NCBI GenBank assembly: GCA_002436505.1
Contig: DJML01000087.1
Location: 1-19,099, forward strand
DNA from: Bacteroidetes bacterium UBA6491
GTDB lineage: Bacteria; Bacteroidota; Bacteroidia; NS11-12g; UBA9320
Direction of reading: 5' to 3'
DNA length: 19,099 bases
Below are positions 1 to 8,231 of this stretch, in pieces. Numbering within the stretch: the stretch's first letter is position 1; each line of letters starts with the position of its first letter. The notes beneath the pieces are model-generated. The model was not told where the DNA came from. It made no database searches and was given only the letters and a program-made list of their open reading frames with translations. A program made the translations under genes and the position numbers.

Positions 1-1118
1 CCCCCATAATCGGCTATATCCTGCCCCATCAGCACCAGATTATCATACCTTTCGAGGGATTGCTTTAAACCGTCTGATATAGCATCGATAAATCGCATTT
101 CTATTTTGGAACCGGAAGGAGTGCTGACTTCTGTGTTGGCCGGTCTGTAAATATCTGCCAGTTCATTTTCAAGAGTGAACTTTACATCAGGTTCTTTAAA
201 AACCAGTTCAAGAGCTGCATCAATTTCAGAAGCAAACGCATTTTTTATCTCCTGGATCGTTTTATTATCTAAATGCTTTTCTTTTAAGAGGTATTCTTCG
301 AACAGGTCAACAGGGTCTTTTTTTTCCCAGGATTCAATGAGTTCTTTTGGCACATATTTCACCCCTGACGCTTCCTCATGACCTCTGCGTCTGAATGTTT
401 TACACTCGAGCAGGTAGGGTTTAGGGTTTTTGCGCATTCGTCTGGCAATGCCTGAAACGGTCATGTAAACCTCAAGCACATTGTTGCCGTCAATGACCTT
501 GGAAGAAACGCCATAGCCTTTCCCTTTGTCAGCAATATCTTTAATGTTGAATTGTTCAGAAACCGGTGTAGAAAGTCCGTACCCGTTGTTTTCCACCAGG
601 AATATCACAGGTAGGTCCCATACAGCAGCAACGTTCAATGCTTCATGAAAATCTCCTTCAGAGGTACTTCCTTCTCCAATAAATACCAGGGTGGCCTTTC
701 CGCTCTTTTCAAGTTTTTGTGCTAATGATATTCCATCAGCAACGGCGCACTGGGCTGCTAAATGCGAGATCATTCCTACAATGTGGTTCTCAACGGAACC
801 AAAGTGGAATGACCGGTCTCTCCCTTTCGTATATCCGCTTGCTTTGCCTTGCCATTGTGCGAATAGCTTCTGCAGAGGTAAATTTCTAGCTGTAAAAACA
901 CCAAGGTTTCTGTGCATTGGCAAAATGAATTCGTCAGATTCCAGCGCAAGCGTTGCACCTACGGCAATTGCTTCCTGGCCGATACCGGAGAACCATTTAC
1001 TGACCTTGCCCTGGCGAAGCAATATCAGCATCTTTTCTTCAATCAGTCTGGGTTTTACAAGTTCGCTGTATATACGAACAAGCAATTCACCTGGTAAATC
1101 ATGTCTAGAGAAATTCAT
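1..1118 (-). CDS. Fused 2-oxoacid dehydrogenase E1 alpha/beta component, partial
   Basis: This is the 5' part of a thiamine-diphosphate E1 gene; it runs off the left edge with no stop. I translated the minus strand by hand from ATG at 1118 (MNFSRHDLPGELLVRIYSEL) and it stays open for 372 codons. Residues 1 to about 330 are an E1 alpha domain: a GIGQEA segment, the ThDP motif starting GEGSTSEGDFHEA (about 148-160) and ending in ENNGYGLSTP, then a RRRGHEE segment. From about residue 345 the protein enters an E1 beta start (RYDNLVLMGQDIADYGG), so alpha and beta are fused, as in the roughly 650-700-residue Bacteroidota enzymes of the branched-chain or pyruvate type. It oxidatively decarboxylates a 2-oxoacid and passes the acyl group to an E2 lipoyl protein. 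The usual GDG of the ThDP motif reads GEG, a conservative change. The substrate (branched-chain or pyruvate) cannot be settled here. Confidence 0.9.
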   Translation of the reverse strand, partial: MNFSRHDLPGELLVRIYSELVKPRLIEEKMLILLRQGKVSKWFSGIGQEAIAVGATLALESDEFILPMHRNLGVFTARNLPLQKLFAQWQGKASGYTKGRDRSFHFGSVENHIVGMISHLAAQCAVADGISLAQKLEKSGKATLVFIGEGSTSEGDFHEALNVAAVWDLPVIFLVENNGYGLSTPVSEQFNIKDIADKGKGYGVSSKVIDGNNVLEVYMTVSGIARRMRKNPKPYLLECKTFRRRGHEEASGVKYVPKELIESWEKKDPVDLFEEYLLKEKHLDNKTIQEIKNAFASEIDAALELVFKEPDVKFTLENELADIYRPANTEVSTPSGSKIEMRFIDAISDGLKQSLERYDNLVLMGQDIADYG

Positions 1119-1126
1119 TCGGGCAA

Positions 1127-1134
1127 CAAAATTA
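1127..1134 (-). promoter_or_regulatory. Candidate -7 box for the fused E1 gene
   Basis: On the minus strand this reads TAATTTTG, a full match to the Bacteroidota TAnnTTTG -7 element. A TTTG lies 16 nt further upstream, closer than the usual 19-21 nt. The start codon is only 8 nt downstream, so the mRNA would have almost no leader; that weakens the call. Confidence 0.3.
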
Positions 1135-1218
1135 TCGGAAATTGAATTACCAAATCACAATAATTGATATATAAACCAGAAAGGACTTTATTAAGAATAA
1201 TAAGATATTTGACGCTGC

Positions 1219-1809
1219 ATGGTATTGTTGATTGATAATTATGATTCCTTCACCTATAATCTAAAGGATTATCTGGAACAATTGGGTCTTGATGTAGACA
1301 TCAAAAGGAATACGGATGCGGATCTGATAAACCTGAATTATTCTGAATATGAGGGTCTCGTTTTGTCACCGGGACCAGGAACACCATCTCAATCGGGATA
1401 CTTAATGGACGTAGTTGAGGCTGTATGGGACAAGTTGCCGGTGTTGGGTATCTGTTTGGGACACCAGGCATTGGGGGAATTTTTTGGTCTTGTTTTGCAA
1501 CGGGCAACCTATCCGATGCACGGGAAGATCTCTGAGCTTTATCACAGTGGACATGCAATGTTTCAGGGATTGCCGCTAAGGTTTGAGGTATGTCGTTACC
1601 ATTCACTGGTTTTAAAGAGGGATAAAAGTAAATCAAAGGGTGAGTTAGAGGTGACCGGGTGGTCCGAAGATGGAACAATTATGGCTATTTCACATAAAAC
1701 AAAGCCATTATGGGGAGTTCAGTACCATCCTGAAGCAATACTTACACAACATGGCCTGGCGTTACTCAATAATTGGGTAAATGTTATTAATTTGCACAGG
1801 ACTACATAA
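1219..1809 (+). CDS. trpG: Anthranilate/aminodeoxychorismate synthase glutamine amidotransferase subunit
   Basis: A 196-residue class I glutamine amidotransferase that releases ammonia from glutamine for its partner synthase, making anthranilate (tryptophan) or aminodeoxychorismate (folate). Visible motifs are LIDNYDSFTYNL at the N-terminus, LSPGPGTP at 49-56, the nucleophile Cys79 in GICLGHQ, and the rest of the triad at His170 and Glu172 in YHPEAI. The length is normal for TrpG/PabA. Neither component I (trpE or pabB) nor other tryptophan genes are in the window, so one subunit may serve both pathways, as is known for some bacteria. The gene diverges from the fused E1 gene with about 100 nt between them, and the next gene starts 5 nt after its stop, suggesting one transcript. 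TrpG and PabA cannot be told apart from this sequence. Confidence 0.93.
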   Translation: MVLLIDNYDSFTYNLKDYLEQLGLDVDIKRNTDADLINLNYSEYEGLVLSPGPGTPSQSGYLMDVVEAVWDKLPVLGICLGHQALGEFFGLVLQRATYPMHGKISELYHSGHAMFQGLPLRFEVCRYHSLVLKRDKSKSKGELEVTGWSEDGTIMAISHKTKPLWGVQYHPEAILTQHGLALLNNWVNVINLHRTT

Positions 1810-1814
1810 ACAAT

Positions 1815-2585
1815 ATGGACCTTAGAATAAAAAAGGAAGGATCGTTTCAATATATAGAGGAGGGCGAAGGAGAGGTCCTGATGCTTTTACACGGATTATT
1901 TGGAGCGCTAAGTAACTGGAATGACGTGCTTGATGAGTTTTCCAAAAAGTATAAGGTCGTAATCCCGCTAATGCCCATTTTCGAAATGCCCATGATTGAT
2001 CTTGGGGTGAAAGGGTTGGCCAAATTCGTCAATAAATTCATTGAACATAAAGGCTTTGATAAAGTAACATTGCTGGGAAACTCACTGGGAGGTCATGTTG
2101 CTTTGGTATACATGAAGAATTATCCTCAACATGTAAAAGCAATGATACTTACGGGTAGTTCAGGGCTTTATGAAAGTGCCATGGGAGATTCCTATCCAAA
2201 GCGTGGAGACTACGAATATATAAAGCACAAGGTGGGGGTGACTTTTTATGATCCGGAAACGGCAACCAAAGAATTGATTGACGAAGTATTTGAGATCACA
2301 AATGACAGGTCAAAAGTAATCCGCGTTTTAGCCATGGCTAAATCCGCGATAAGACATAATATGAGAGAGGATATTAAAAAATTCAATGTTCCTGTTTGTC
2401 TGATCTGGGGAAAAAATGACATAGTGACACCACCACATGTAGCAGAGGAATTCCATAAATTATTGCCTGATTCAGAGCTAAAATGGATCGATAAATGTGG
2501 GCATGCCCCAATGATGGAGCGCCCTGAAGAATTTAATCGTATACTTAGCGATTATCTCGAAAGACTATACTCGAAAGGCGTATGA
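1815..2585 (+). CDS. Alpha/beta hydrolase
   Basis: A 256-residue alpha/beta-fold hydrolase without a signal peptide, so probably cytoplasmic. The oxyanion-hole segment LLHGLFG is at 24-30, the nucleophile elbow GNSLGG puts Ser90 in place, the acid is probably Asp202 in WGKNDIVTP, and His230 sits in CGHAPMMERPEEF. The fold and triad resemble the MhpC/MenH/YcdJ-type group, but the substrate is unknown and no menaquinone genes are nearby. It starts 5 nt after trpG, and its last codon overlaps the next gene by 4 nt (ATGA), which supports translational coupling with the CBS gene. A lid region of roughly residues 115-185 is present, as in most members. I am sure of the fold and unsure of the role. 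Confidence 0.9.
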   Translation: MDLRIKKEGSFQYIEEGEGEVLMLLHGLFGALSNWNDVLDEFSKKYKVVIPLMPIFEMPMIDLGVKGLAKFVNKFIEHKGFDKVTLLGNSLGGHVALVYMKNYPQHVKAMILTGSSGLYESAMGDSYPKRGDYEYIKHKVGVTFYDPETATKELIDEVFEITNDRSKVIRVLAMAKSAIRHNMREDIKKFNVPVCLIWGKNDIVTPPHVAEEFHKLLPDSELKWIDKCGHAPMMERPEEFNRILSDYLERLYSKGV

Positions 2586-3253
2586 ACCTTCATACCATAA
2601 AAGAACATACTGAGAATTTTAGTCCGCTAAATTCCGATGATCTGGTTGGAACCGCATTGGATGTGATGGACCAGTTCGTGCTCAGATGTTATCCAGTTAT
2701 AGTAAACAACAAACTTACCGGATATGTCTGGAAAGCGGATCTTGAGCACGAAGATCCAGGCAGTCTCCTGGCAGATCTGATAAGAAAAGACCATCTGGTT
2801 TTTCTACAAGGAGATGAGCACATATTTGACATTGTTGAAAAACTCATCGGTAACGGCATGGACTGCATTGCTATCCTCGATTATGAGACAGGAGACTGGC
2901 GAGGGGCAGTACGAGCCTGGGATGTTCTGCAAGTGATCTCAGAATCAGCAACATTTTTTCAAAACGGAAGTTGCATTGTTCTGGAAATGAGCTCCCTTCA
3001 ATACTCTTTAAGTAAGATCGCTCAAATTTGCGAGCATGAGGACATGCAAGTGATTGGTGTACTTATTGATAAGATGGACTCAGAGAGCAATGTTATTCAG
3101 GTACATCTCAAGTTAAACGGTCATAATCTAGATAGACTTGTAGGGGCTATGAAGCGATTTGATTTCGAAGTTCCTTATTACAGTCAGCCCGATACAGAGC
3201 CAGGGATTATCAAAGAAAGGTATGATTCATTGATGAAATTCCTTGACATCTGA
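2582..3253 (+). CDS. CBS-domain protein with C-terminal ACT-like domain
   Basis: A 223-residue soluble protein. Residues about 10-120 look like a tandem CBS pair (VGTALDVMDQFVLRCYPVI, then a second half ending GAVRAWDVLQVISES). Residues about 129-205 have the beta-alpha-beta-beta-alpha-beta pattern of an ACT-like fold, starting GSCIVLEMSSLQYSLSKIAQ. Similar CBS proteins are common in Bacteroidota and often lie next to NAD kinase genes, as here with one gene between. CBS pairs usually bind adenosine nucleotides, so it could sense energy state, but no partner enzyme is fused to it. It overlaps the preceding hydrolase by 4 nt and the following outer membrane protein by 11 nt. The exact ligand and role are unknown. 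Confidence 0.8.
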   Translation: MNLHTIKEHTENFSPLNSDDLVGTALDVMDQFVLRCYPVIVNNKLTGYVWKADLEHEDPGSLLADLIRKDHLVFLQGDEHIFDIVEKLIGNGMDCIAILDYETGDWRGAVRAWDVLQVISESATFFQNGSCIVLEMSSLQYSLSKIAQICEHEDMQVIGVLIDKMDSESNVIQVHLKLNGHNLDRLVGAMKRFDFEVPYYSQPDTEPGIIKERYDSLMKFLDI

Positions 3254-4685
3254 TTATAAATATAAAGTTGTTACAGCAGTAATTCTTTTTTTACTGGTTT
3301 TAGCCGACAGTGTCAGTGCACAGGTTGATGTTTTGAAGAAATATAATTCGGCGCAGATATCAATCTCAGACATTCAATACAGTGGCCTGAATAAAACCAA
3401 ACTTTCCGTAGTTGAGCGGGAGATGCAAATCGTGAAGGGAGCCGCATACAGCGGGACGGCATTGTACCAGGCCCGGGAAAGGAGTATTGCACAATTGAAA
3501 AACCTCAATCTTTTCAATGCGATAGATATCACTTTTGAAATTCTGGAAGGAGATAGTTCAAATCTTTTAATGAATTGCATGGTAGTGGTTGTCGAAAAAT
3601 GGTATCTGTGGCCCATTCCGTTTGTAGAGTTTGCTGACAGAAATTTCAATCAGTGGTGGCAATTTGACCTGAATCCGCAACGCACCAATTTTGGACTGTA
3701 TTTGTTCAAGTATAATTTCCGTGGGTTAAATCAAACTGTTAAGATGTCATTGGTGACGGGATATACCCAAAACATTGGGATACAGTATAATGTGCCTTTC
3801 ACTTCATGGAACAAAAGAGCAGGTTATTATTTAGAGGCACAATACAGAACCAATGACGAGGTATGGTATAAAACCGAAGGAAACAAATTGCAATTTCTAA
3901 AGCATCAGGACAAAGTTTTGATCAAAAGACGTTTTGGTGCAGGTTCGATCTATTACAGGATAACGCCTACTACTACTGTTTATCTGGACGCAGCATATGG
4001 CAGGATAAATGTAAACGATACGATAGTTCAAGCAGAGCAGAATCCTTATTTTCTTTTGCATGGCAAAACGCGACAGGATCAGTTTTCTTCCGGGATCTCT
4101 ATTGTTAAAGAAGCAAGGAATAACCGGTTATTTCCATGGAGCGGACATTACCTTGCACTTTATTCGTCTTCCATGATGATCAATGACCATCGTACCATTT
4201 TAAATTATCTTGGAGGGAAAGCCGCAGTTTACTATCCAGTCCAAAATAAATTCTCAATATCCGGATCAGCTATCTTCAAGGTCACAAGTCTAAGAGAGGC
4301 ACCGTATTACAATTTTAAAAGTTTCGGTTACAGTAGTTATGTAAGAGGGTATGAAAATTATGTGATTGAGGGTCAGCATTTTATACTATTAAAATCGGGT
4401 GTCAGGTATGCAATACTCAATGAAAAGAAGAATTTTGTTCCGCTCATCCCATTCAAACAGTATCAGCATCTGCCTGTTTCTATATACCTGGATGCCTTTA
4501 TAGATGCGGGATACGTTGTAAATAAAAGCGGAGCGGACGGCAACGACCTTCAGAACACATGGTTGTATGGTGAAGGAATTGGTTTGAATATGGCGTTTTA
4601 TTTTGATAAAGTGATTAGATTTGAGATAACCAGAAATCACCTAGATCAATATGGAATATTCGTCCATTTCGAGAAATCCTTTTAA
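3243..4685 (+). CDS. Omp85/BamA-like outer membrane protein with one POTRA domain
   Basis: A 480-residue predicted outer membrane protein. The start is TTG at 3243: a stop lies in frame at 3234-3236, and starting here gives a proper signal peptide (basic KYK, hydrophobic core, cleavage after SVSA before Gln27). Residues about 38-120 form a single POTRA-like domain (ISDIQYSGLNKTK ... LNLFNAIDITFEI). The rest alternates as in a beta barrel, and carries VRGYE near residue 365, the Omp85-type VRGF/Y motif, and a terminal Phe in FEKSF. BamA has five POTRA domains and TamA three, so this is a short relative. Omp85 proteins insert or export proteins at the outer membrane; the substrate here is unknown. 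The 11-nt overlap with the CBS gene and the 9-nt gap to NAD kinase place it in the same operon. Confidence 0.85.
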   Translation: MTSDYKYKVVTAVILFLLVLADSVSAQVDVLKKYNSAQISISDIQYSGLNKTKLSVVEREMQIVKGAAYSGTALYQARERSIAQLKNLNLFNAIDITFEILEGDSSNLLMNCMVVVVEKWYLWPIPFVEFADRNFNQWWQFDLNPQRTNFGLYLFKYNFRGLNQTVKMSLVTGYTQNIGIQYNVPFTSWNKRAGYYLEAQYRTNDEVWYKTEGNKLQFLKHQDKVLIKRRFGAGSIYYRITPTTTVYLDAAYGRINVNDTIVQAEQNPYFLLHGKTRQDQFSSGISIVKEARNNRLFPWSGHYLALYSSSMMINDHRTILNYLGGKAAVYYPVQNKFSISGSAIFKVTSLREAPYYNFKSFGYSSYVRGYENYVIEGQHFILLKSGVRYAILNEKKNFVPLIPFKQYQHLPVSIYLDAFIDAGYVVNKSGADGNDLQNTWLYGEGIGLNMAFYFDKVIRFEITRNHLDQYGIFVHFEKSF

Positions 4686-4694
4686 GTTTGAATT

Positions 4695-5579
4695 ATGCGA
4701 GTAGGTATCTATGCGAGGGTTTTAAAAACCAAATCAGCGATGGATTTTTTTCTTCATCTCATTGATCTATTGGAGGTAAGGAATATTGCTGTTTTAATCC
4801 ATAAAAATTTTGGCGAGTATTTAAAGGAAGAACACGACCTAAAGGTAAAGTATGATGTGTTTGACGACAAGGATTCAATTTCCGGACAGATCGATTATCT
4901 GATCTGCGTAGGAGGGGATGGAACAATGCTCGACACGCTTAAAATTGTAAAGGATTCAAACATACCGGTGGTAGGTGTAAATCTGGGTCGCTTTGGATTT
5001 CTGGCAAGTAGTCAGACCAATGAAATAGAGCAAACTATTGATGAGTTGGTCAATAAATCTTATTCAATTGATAAAAGGGCCGTCCTACAACTTGTTTCAG
5101 ACGAAGGGTTGTTCGAACCATTTCCATTTGGTCTAAATGATTTTGTGATCCACAAGCAAGATACCACCTCAATGATAATTGTTCATACCTATTTAAATGG
5201 TGAGTTTTTAAATTCTTATTGGGCAGATGGTCTTATTTTGGCCACACCGACAGGTTCTTCAGGATATTCCCTTAGTTGTGGTGGACCACTTTGCTTTCCA
5301 CAATCAGCGAGTTTTGTAGTTACACCAATTGCTCCGCACAATCTTAATGTCCGACCGGTGGTGATATCAGACAAGAATGTAATATCATTTGAATTTGAAG
5401 GACGCAGTCAATCTGTTCTGGCCAGTTTGGATGCGCGCTCAGAATCTATCAGAACAGGAGTTCAATTAGCTGTGAGGAAAGCAGAATTCACTTACTCTAT
5501 GATCCGATTATCATCTCAGAATTATATGAATACCATCAGGAACAAGTTAAACTGGGGTATTGATCAACGAAATTACTGA
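4695..5579 (+). CDS. nadK: NAD kinase
   Basis: A 294-residue cytoplasmic enzyme that phosphorylates NAD to NADP using ATP or polyphosphate. It shows the family motifs in order: GGDGT at 73-77, GVNLGRFGFL at about 94-103, the LND segment at 147-149, ADGL at 177-180 followed by ATPTGSSGYSLS at 183-194, and the glycine pair with GGPL at 196-199. Length is normal for bacterial NadK. It is the last gene of the plus-strand run starting at 1219, 9 nt after the outer membrane protein. In many Bacteroidota nadK is near CBS-domain and cell-envelope genes, and this order partly keeps that arrangement. I see no clear terminator directly after the stop. Confidence 0.96.
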   Translation: MRVGIYARVLKTKSAMDFFLHLIDLLEVRNIAVLIHKNFGEYLKEEHDLKVKYDVFDDKDSISGQIDYLICVGGDGTMLDTLKIVKDSNIPVVGVNLGRFGFLASSQTNEIEQTIDELVNKSYSIDKRAVLQLVSDEGLFEPFPFGLNDFVIHKQDTTSMIIVHTYLNGEFLNSYWADGLILATPTGSSGYSLSCGGPLCFPQSASFVVTPIAPHNLNVRPVVISDKNVISFEFEGRSQSVLASLDARSESIRTGVQLAVRKAEFTYSMIRLSSQNYMNTIRNKLNWGIDQRNY

Positions 5580-6052
5580 TTACAGAGCATCGTTCAAGGG
5601 CGAACAATCTGCAAAGATCCGGCCGCTTTCCGAAGACCTATTCCATTATGTCAAGCGGATGCAAACTTGTAAATGAATGTTTGTGAGTTAATTTTCAGGT
5701 TTAAGTCGTTAAGGAAGAATAATGTCGCGGACTTAAGGGGGCCCTCCGCCTCCCTCCCCGCAGTAAATTTACAGCGAAGGGAAATACGCAACAACAAGCA
5801 TGGCTATTATAGAGTGGATCAAATAAGCTATCTTTACTTTCAATATTGATATAACATGTTGTATATCAGTAGAATGTAGCTAGCGGTGGATTTTGTGAAA
5901 TAGGCTTAGGTTTCCTCCGTCAAAGGAAGAAAAAGAACGCCTTTTGTTCGTTAAAACTGATTCAAAAAGTGAAACCGGAAGTACACAAGAAAAAAGCCCC
6001 AGCGTATTGCAGAGGCTTTTGACAAATGTTTGATTATGATTTAATAATCCTA
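5580..6052. other. Long intergenic region with GC-rich tract and palindrome
   Basis: This 473-nt stretch between the convergent nadK and htrA genes holds no gene I can support. Right after nadK, plus-strand frame 1 reads from 5581 as YRASFKGEQSAKIRPLSEDL, then FHYVKRMQTCK and a stop; it is protein-like in composition but has no good start and may be a remnant. At 5737-5762 there is a sharply G+C-rich tract (a G run, GGCCC, then pyrimidine-rich CTCCGCCTCCCTCCCC) inside AT-rich DNA. At 5849-5864 lies a near-palindrome centred on AACATGTT. The htrA terminator occupies the right end. I see no tRNA, transposase or repeat array. Confidence 0.5.
5990..6020 (-). terminator. Rho-independent terminator of htrA
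   Basis: Read on the minus strand, AAAAGCC (6020-6014) pairs perfectly with GGCTTTT (5998-5992) around a 15-nt loop, and the RNA continues with further Us to make a run of six. It lies about 33 nt beyond the htrA stop, where a terminator is expected. The stem is also symmetrical enough to act on plus-strand transcripts from nadK. Confidence 0.75.
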
Positions 6053-7501
6053 TTATCCGTTGTCGACCCTGACAGCAAAGGAATCAATTTTCCCGTCTGG
6101 TTTGACTCCATCAATGAGTACTGAACCCTCTTTCTTCTCGAAAGCAGATCTAACATCCTGCGTAGTATATACGCGCTGTTTGTCTATATGAGTGATAACA
6201 AAGCCTTCTGGGATGTTTTTCTCTTTCAACGGACCGGATGAAAGTTTCTTTATCCTGACGCCATTACGGATTTTTAGATCAAGTTTTTCTTCTCTTGTCA
6301 GGTTCTCGAATGTAGCACCAAGAATTTTAGTTTCTTCACGATTATCATTTAGCACTATTTCAGTTTTTCCGTCCTTAGATTGCAAAACCACTTCCTTGAT
6401 ATACGATTTTCCAGCTCTGAGCACTTTTATGTTCACCTTATCGCCCGGATGGTACTTACTTATCTGCTCCTGTAGGGTCGATATCTTGTTGACTTCTATC
6501 TCCTCAACGGCGAGAATGATATCTCCTTCCTTTATACCTGCTTTATCTGCAGCTCCATCTTTTACAACACCAGGTACATAAACGCCTTCAATTTGGTCAA
6601 GGCCTTTTTCGTCAGCCAGTTCTGCAGTGATATCCTGTATCTGCACACCCAGCAGTGCCCTTTTGACCTCACCGTATTTTAAGAGATCATCAAGGATCTT
6701 CTTTGCCAGATTTACCGGAACTGCAAAAGAATAGCCGGAATATGACCCTGTTTGAGATGCTATAGCCGTGTTAATTCCGACCAGTTGACCTTTGGTGTTT
6801 ACCAAAGCTCCCCCGCTATTGCCAGGGTTTACTGCTGCATCCGTCTGAATGAAGTTCTCTATGGCATACTGAGAATTCTGACGCAGTAAATTGATGTTTC
6901 GTCCTTTAGCACTAACGATGCCTGCTGTTACCGTAGAGGTAAGGTTGAATGGATTGCCCACAGCAATCACCCATTCGCCAACTTTTAGTTCATCGCTGTT
7001 CCCAAAACCAAGAAAAGGAAGATCGTCCTCTTCAATTTTAAGGAGTGCCAAGTCCGTTTCAGGATCCCGCCCAATAAGTTCAGCCGGATAGCTCCGTTTG
7101 TCGTTAAGGATCACTTCAATTTTAACCGCATTGGCTACAACGTGATTGTTGGTTGCAATGTAACCGTCCTTTGTGATTATCACCCCTGAACCGGAAGCTT
7201 CCTGAGGTCCTCCCCAGGGGATTTGAGGTAAATGACGAGGGTCTATTCCTTCAAATCCAGGAAAACCACCCTGTGATTCCATAGATGTTTTAATGTGAAC
7301 CACCGTGGGTGTAGACACCTCTGCCACATTGACAAAATCCAACTGACCCGCATTTAGTAATTCATTTTGATTCGTGAAATGAATATTCTGTTTATCCTCA
7401 AGGGACTGCGGAGTGTTGGCAGAAATGAACATGTTGTTAATCCCTAGCGCTGCCAGCCCACCAAGCAACGCAACAGTAAAAATCCATATCGCTTTTTTCA
7501 T
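6053..7501 (-). CDS. degQ: HtrA/Do-family serine protease
   Basis: A 482-residue periplasmic protease-chaperone that degrades or refolds damaged envelope proteins. An N-terminal hydrophobic segment (residues 4-26) acts as a signal peptide or membrane anchor. The trypsin-like domain has the full triad: His120 in NNHVV, Asp150 in ETDLALLK, Ser229 in PGNSGGAL. Two PDZ domains follow, at about 285-372 (GVQIQDI ... AGIKEGDIILAV) and about 395-476 (more divergent, with FVITHIDKQRV). Length and layout match DegP/DegQ-type Do proteases; the gene symbol is given by family, not by proven orthology. It is transcribed away from an ECF sigma factor gene with 152 nt between them, a setting that suggests envelope-stress control, and ends at a clear terminator. 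No key residue is missing. Confidence 0.95.
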   Translation of the reverse strand: MKKAIWIFTVALLGGLAALGINNMFISANTPQSLEDKQNIHFTNQNELLNAGQLDFVNVAEVSTPTVVHIKTSMESQGGFPGFEGIDPRHLPQIPWGGPQEASGSGVIITKDGYIATNNHVVANAVKIEVILNDKRSYPAELIGRDPETDLALLKIEEDDLPFLGFGNSDELKVGEWVIAVGNPFNLTSTVTAGIVSAKGRNINLLRQNSQYAIENFIQTDAAVNPGNSGGALVNTKGQLVGINTAIASQTGSYSGYSFAVPVNLAKKILDDLLKYGEVKRALLGVQIQDITAELADEKGLDQIEGVYVPGVVKDGAADKAGIKEGDIILAVEEIEVNKISTLQEQISKYHPGDKVNIKVLRAGKSYIKEVVLQSKDGKTEIVLNDNREETKILGATFENLTREEKLDLKIRNGVRIKKLSSGPLKEKNIPEGFVITHIDKQRVYTTQDVRSAFEKKEGSVLIDGVKPDGKIDSFAVRVDNG

Positions 7502-7653
7502 ACAATAAACTTTAATTAACGAAATAACAAAATCAGTACCACTTGTATAGCAAATAGAATACCAATAAATCCTCGATATTTGTAACGACTGTAGCGAAAA
7601 TTAGATGTGTTCAAATTGCCAAATTCGATTAAAGTATATTAACTATCTACAAA

Positions 7654-8223
7654 ATGTGGGGATATAAAAGACTTTCTGATCACAAAATGGTAGAGGAGAT
7701 CCGCAGCGGGAATCAGGAAGTGCTGGTGTCATTGTACAGGAACAGCTATACTATGGTGCGAAATTTTATTCTAAGGAACAGCGGGACAGAAGATGAGATC
7801 GATGATGTACTTCAAGATAGCTTGATCGCAGTATGGCAGAATGTTAACAAGCCTGATTTTATGCTCAAAGTTAAAATGAGCACCTACCTGATGTCCATAG
7901 TTAAAAATTTGTGGTTTAAGCGTCTCAAGAAAAAGTCAAGATTTACAAAAGTTGACGAAACGGCACATATCCGTTCAGCTTACAGCGAAGATTTCAATTT
8001 CGCATTCGATAGAACGATCATCCGGAAAATGGTTGAGGAAATGGATGAGGCATGCCGCAAGCTGTTGAGTTATTTCTATTTCGATGGACTTGAAAATAAG
8101 GTGATTGCAGAAAAGCTTGGGTATGCAAATACAGATACTGTGAAATCAAAGAAGTACCAGTGCTTTTCAAAACTTAAAAAAATAGTGAATGATCAATTTA
8201 CCAAAGACGACTTCTTTGGATAA
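7654..8223 (+). CDS. ECF-type RNA polymerase sigma factor
   Basis: A 189-residue sigma-70 family factor. Region 2 covers about 25-92 with the core-binding segment EIDDVLQDSLIAVWQN at 48-63, followed by the STYLMSIVKNLWFKRL segment. Region 4 covers about 122-178, with a helix-turn-helix around NKVIAEKLGYANTDTVKSKK. No region 1 or 3 is present, which defines the ECF class. It directs RNA polymerase to a small set of promoters, usually for envelope stress or uptake genes. The next gene begins 8 nt after the stop and encodes a single-pass protein of anti-sigma type, so the two probably form a regulatory pair. Its location opposite htrA makes htrA a candidate target. The length and N-terminus fit ATG at 7654. 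Confidence 0.93.
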   Translation: MWGYKRLSDHKMVEEIRSGNQEVLVSLYRNSYTMVRNFILRNSGTEDEIDDVLQDSLIAVWQNVNKPDFMLKVKMSTYLMSIVKNLWFKRLKKKSRFTKVDETAHIRSAYSEDFNFAFDRTIIRKMVEEMDEACRKLLSYFYFDGLENKVIAEKLGYANTDTVKSKKYQCFSKLKKIVNDQFTKDDFFG

Positions 8224-8231
8224 ATAAGAAA

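Noticed and set aside
691..1167. Plus-strand open frame of 158 codons
   Set aside because: It is the shadow of the fused E1 gene on the minus strand, whose protein shows clear family motifs.
1204..1211. GATATTTG as a -7 box for trpG
   Set aside because: It has one mismatch, no -33 element at the right distance, and leaves a leader of only about 7 nt.
1301..1678. Minus-strand open frame of 125 codons inside trpG
   Set aside because: The plus strand encodes a complete amidotransferase with its triad; the opposite frame has no recognisable features.
5912..5930. TTCCT/AGGAA small inverted repeat in the long intergenic region
   Set aside because: Only five base pairs, with no position relative to a gene end that suggests termination.
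7575..7582. GATATTTG as a -7 box for the ECF sigma gene
   Set aside because: It has one mismatch and no suitably placed -33 element; chance matches are common in AT-rich DNA.
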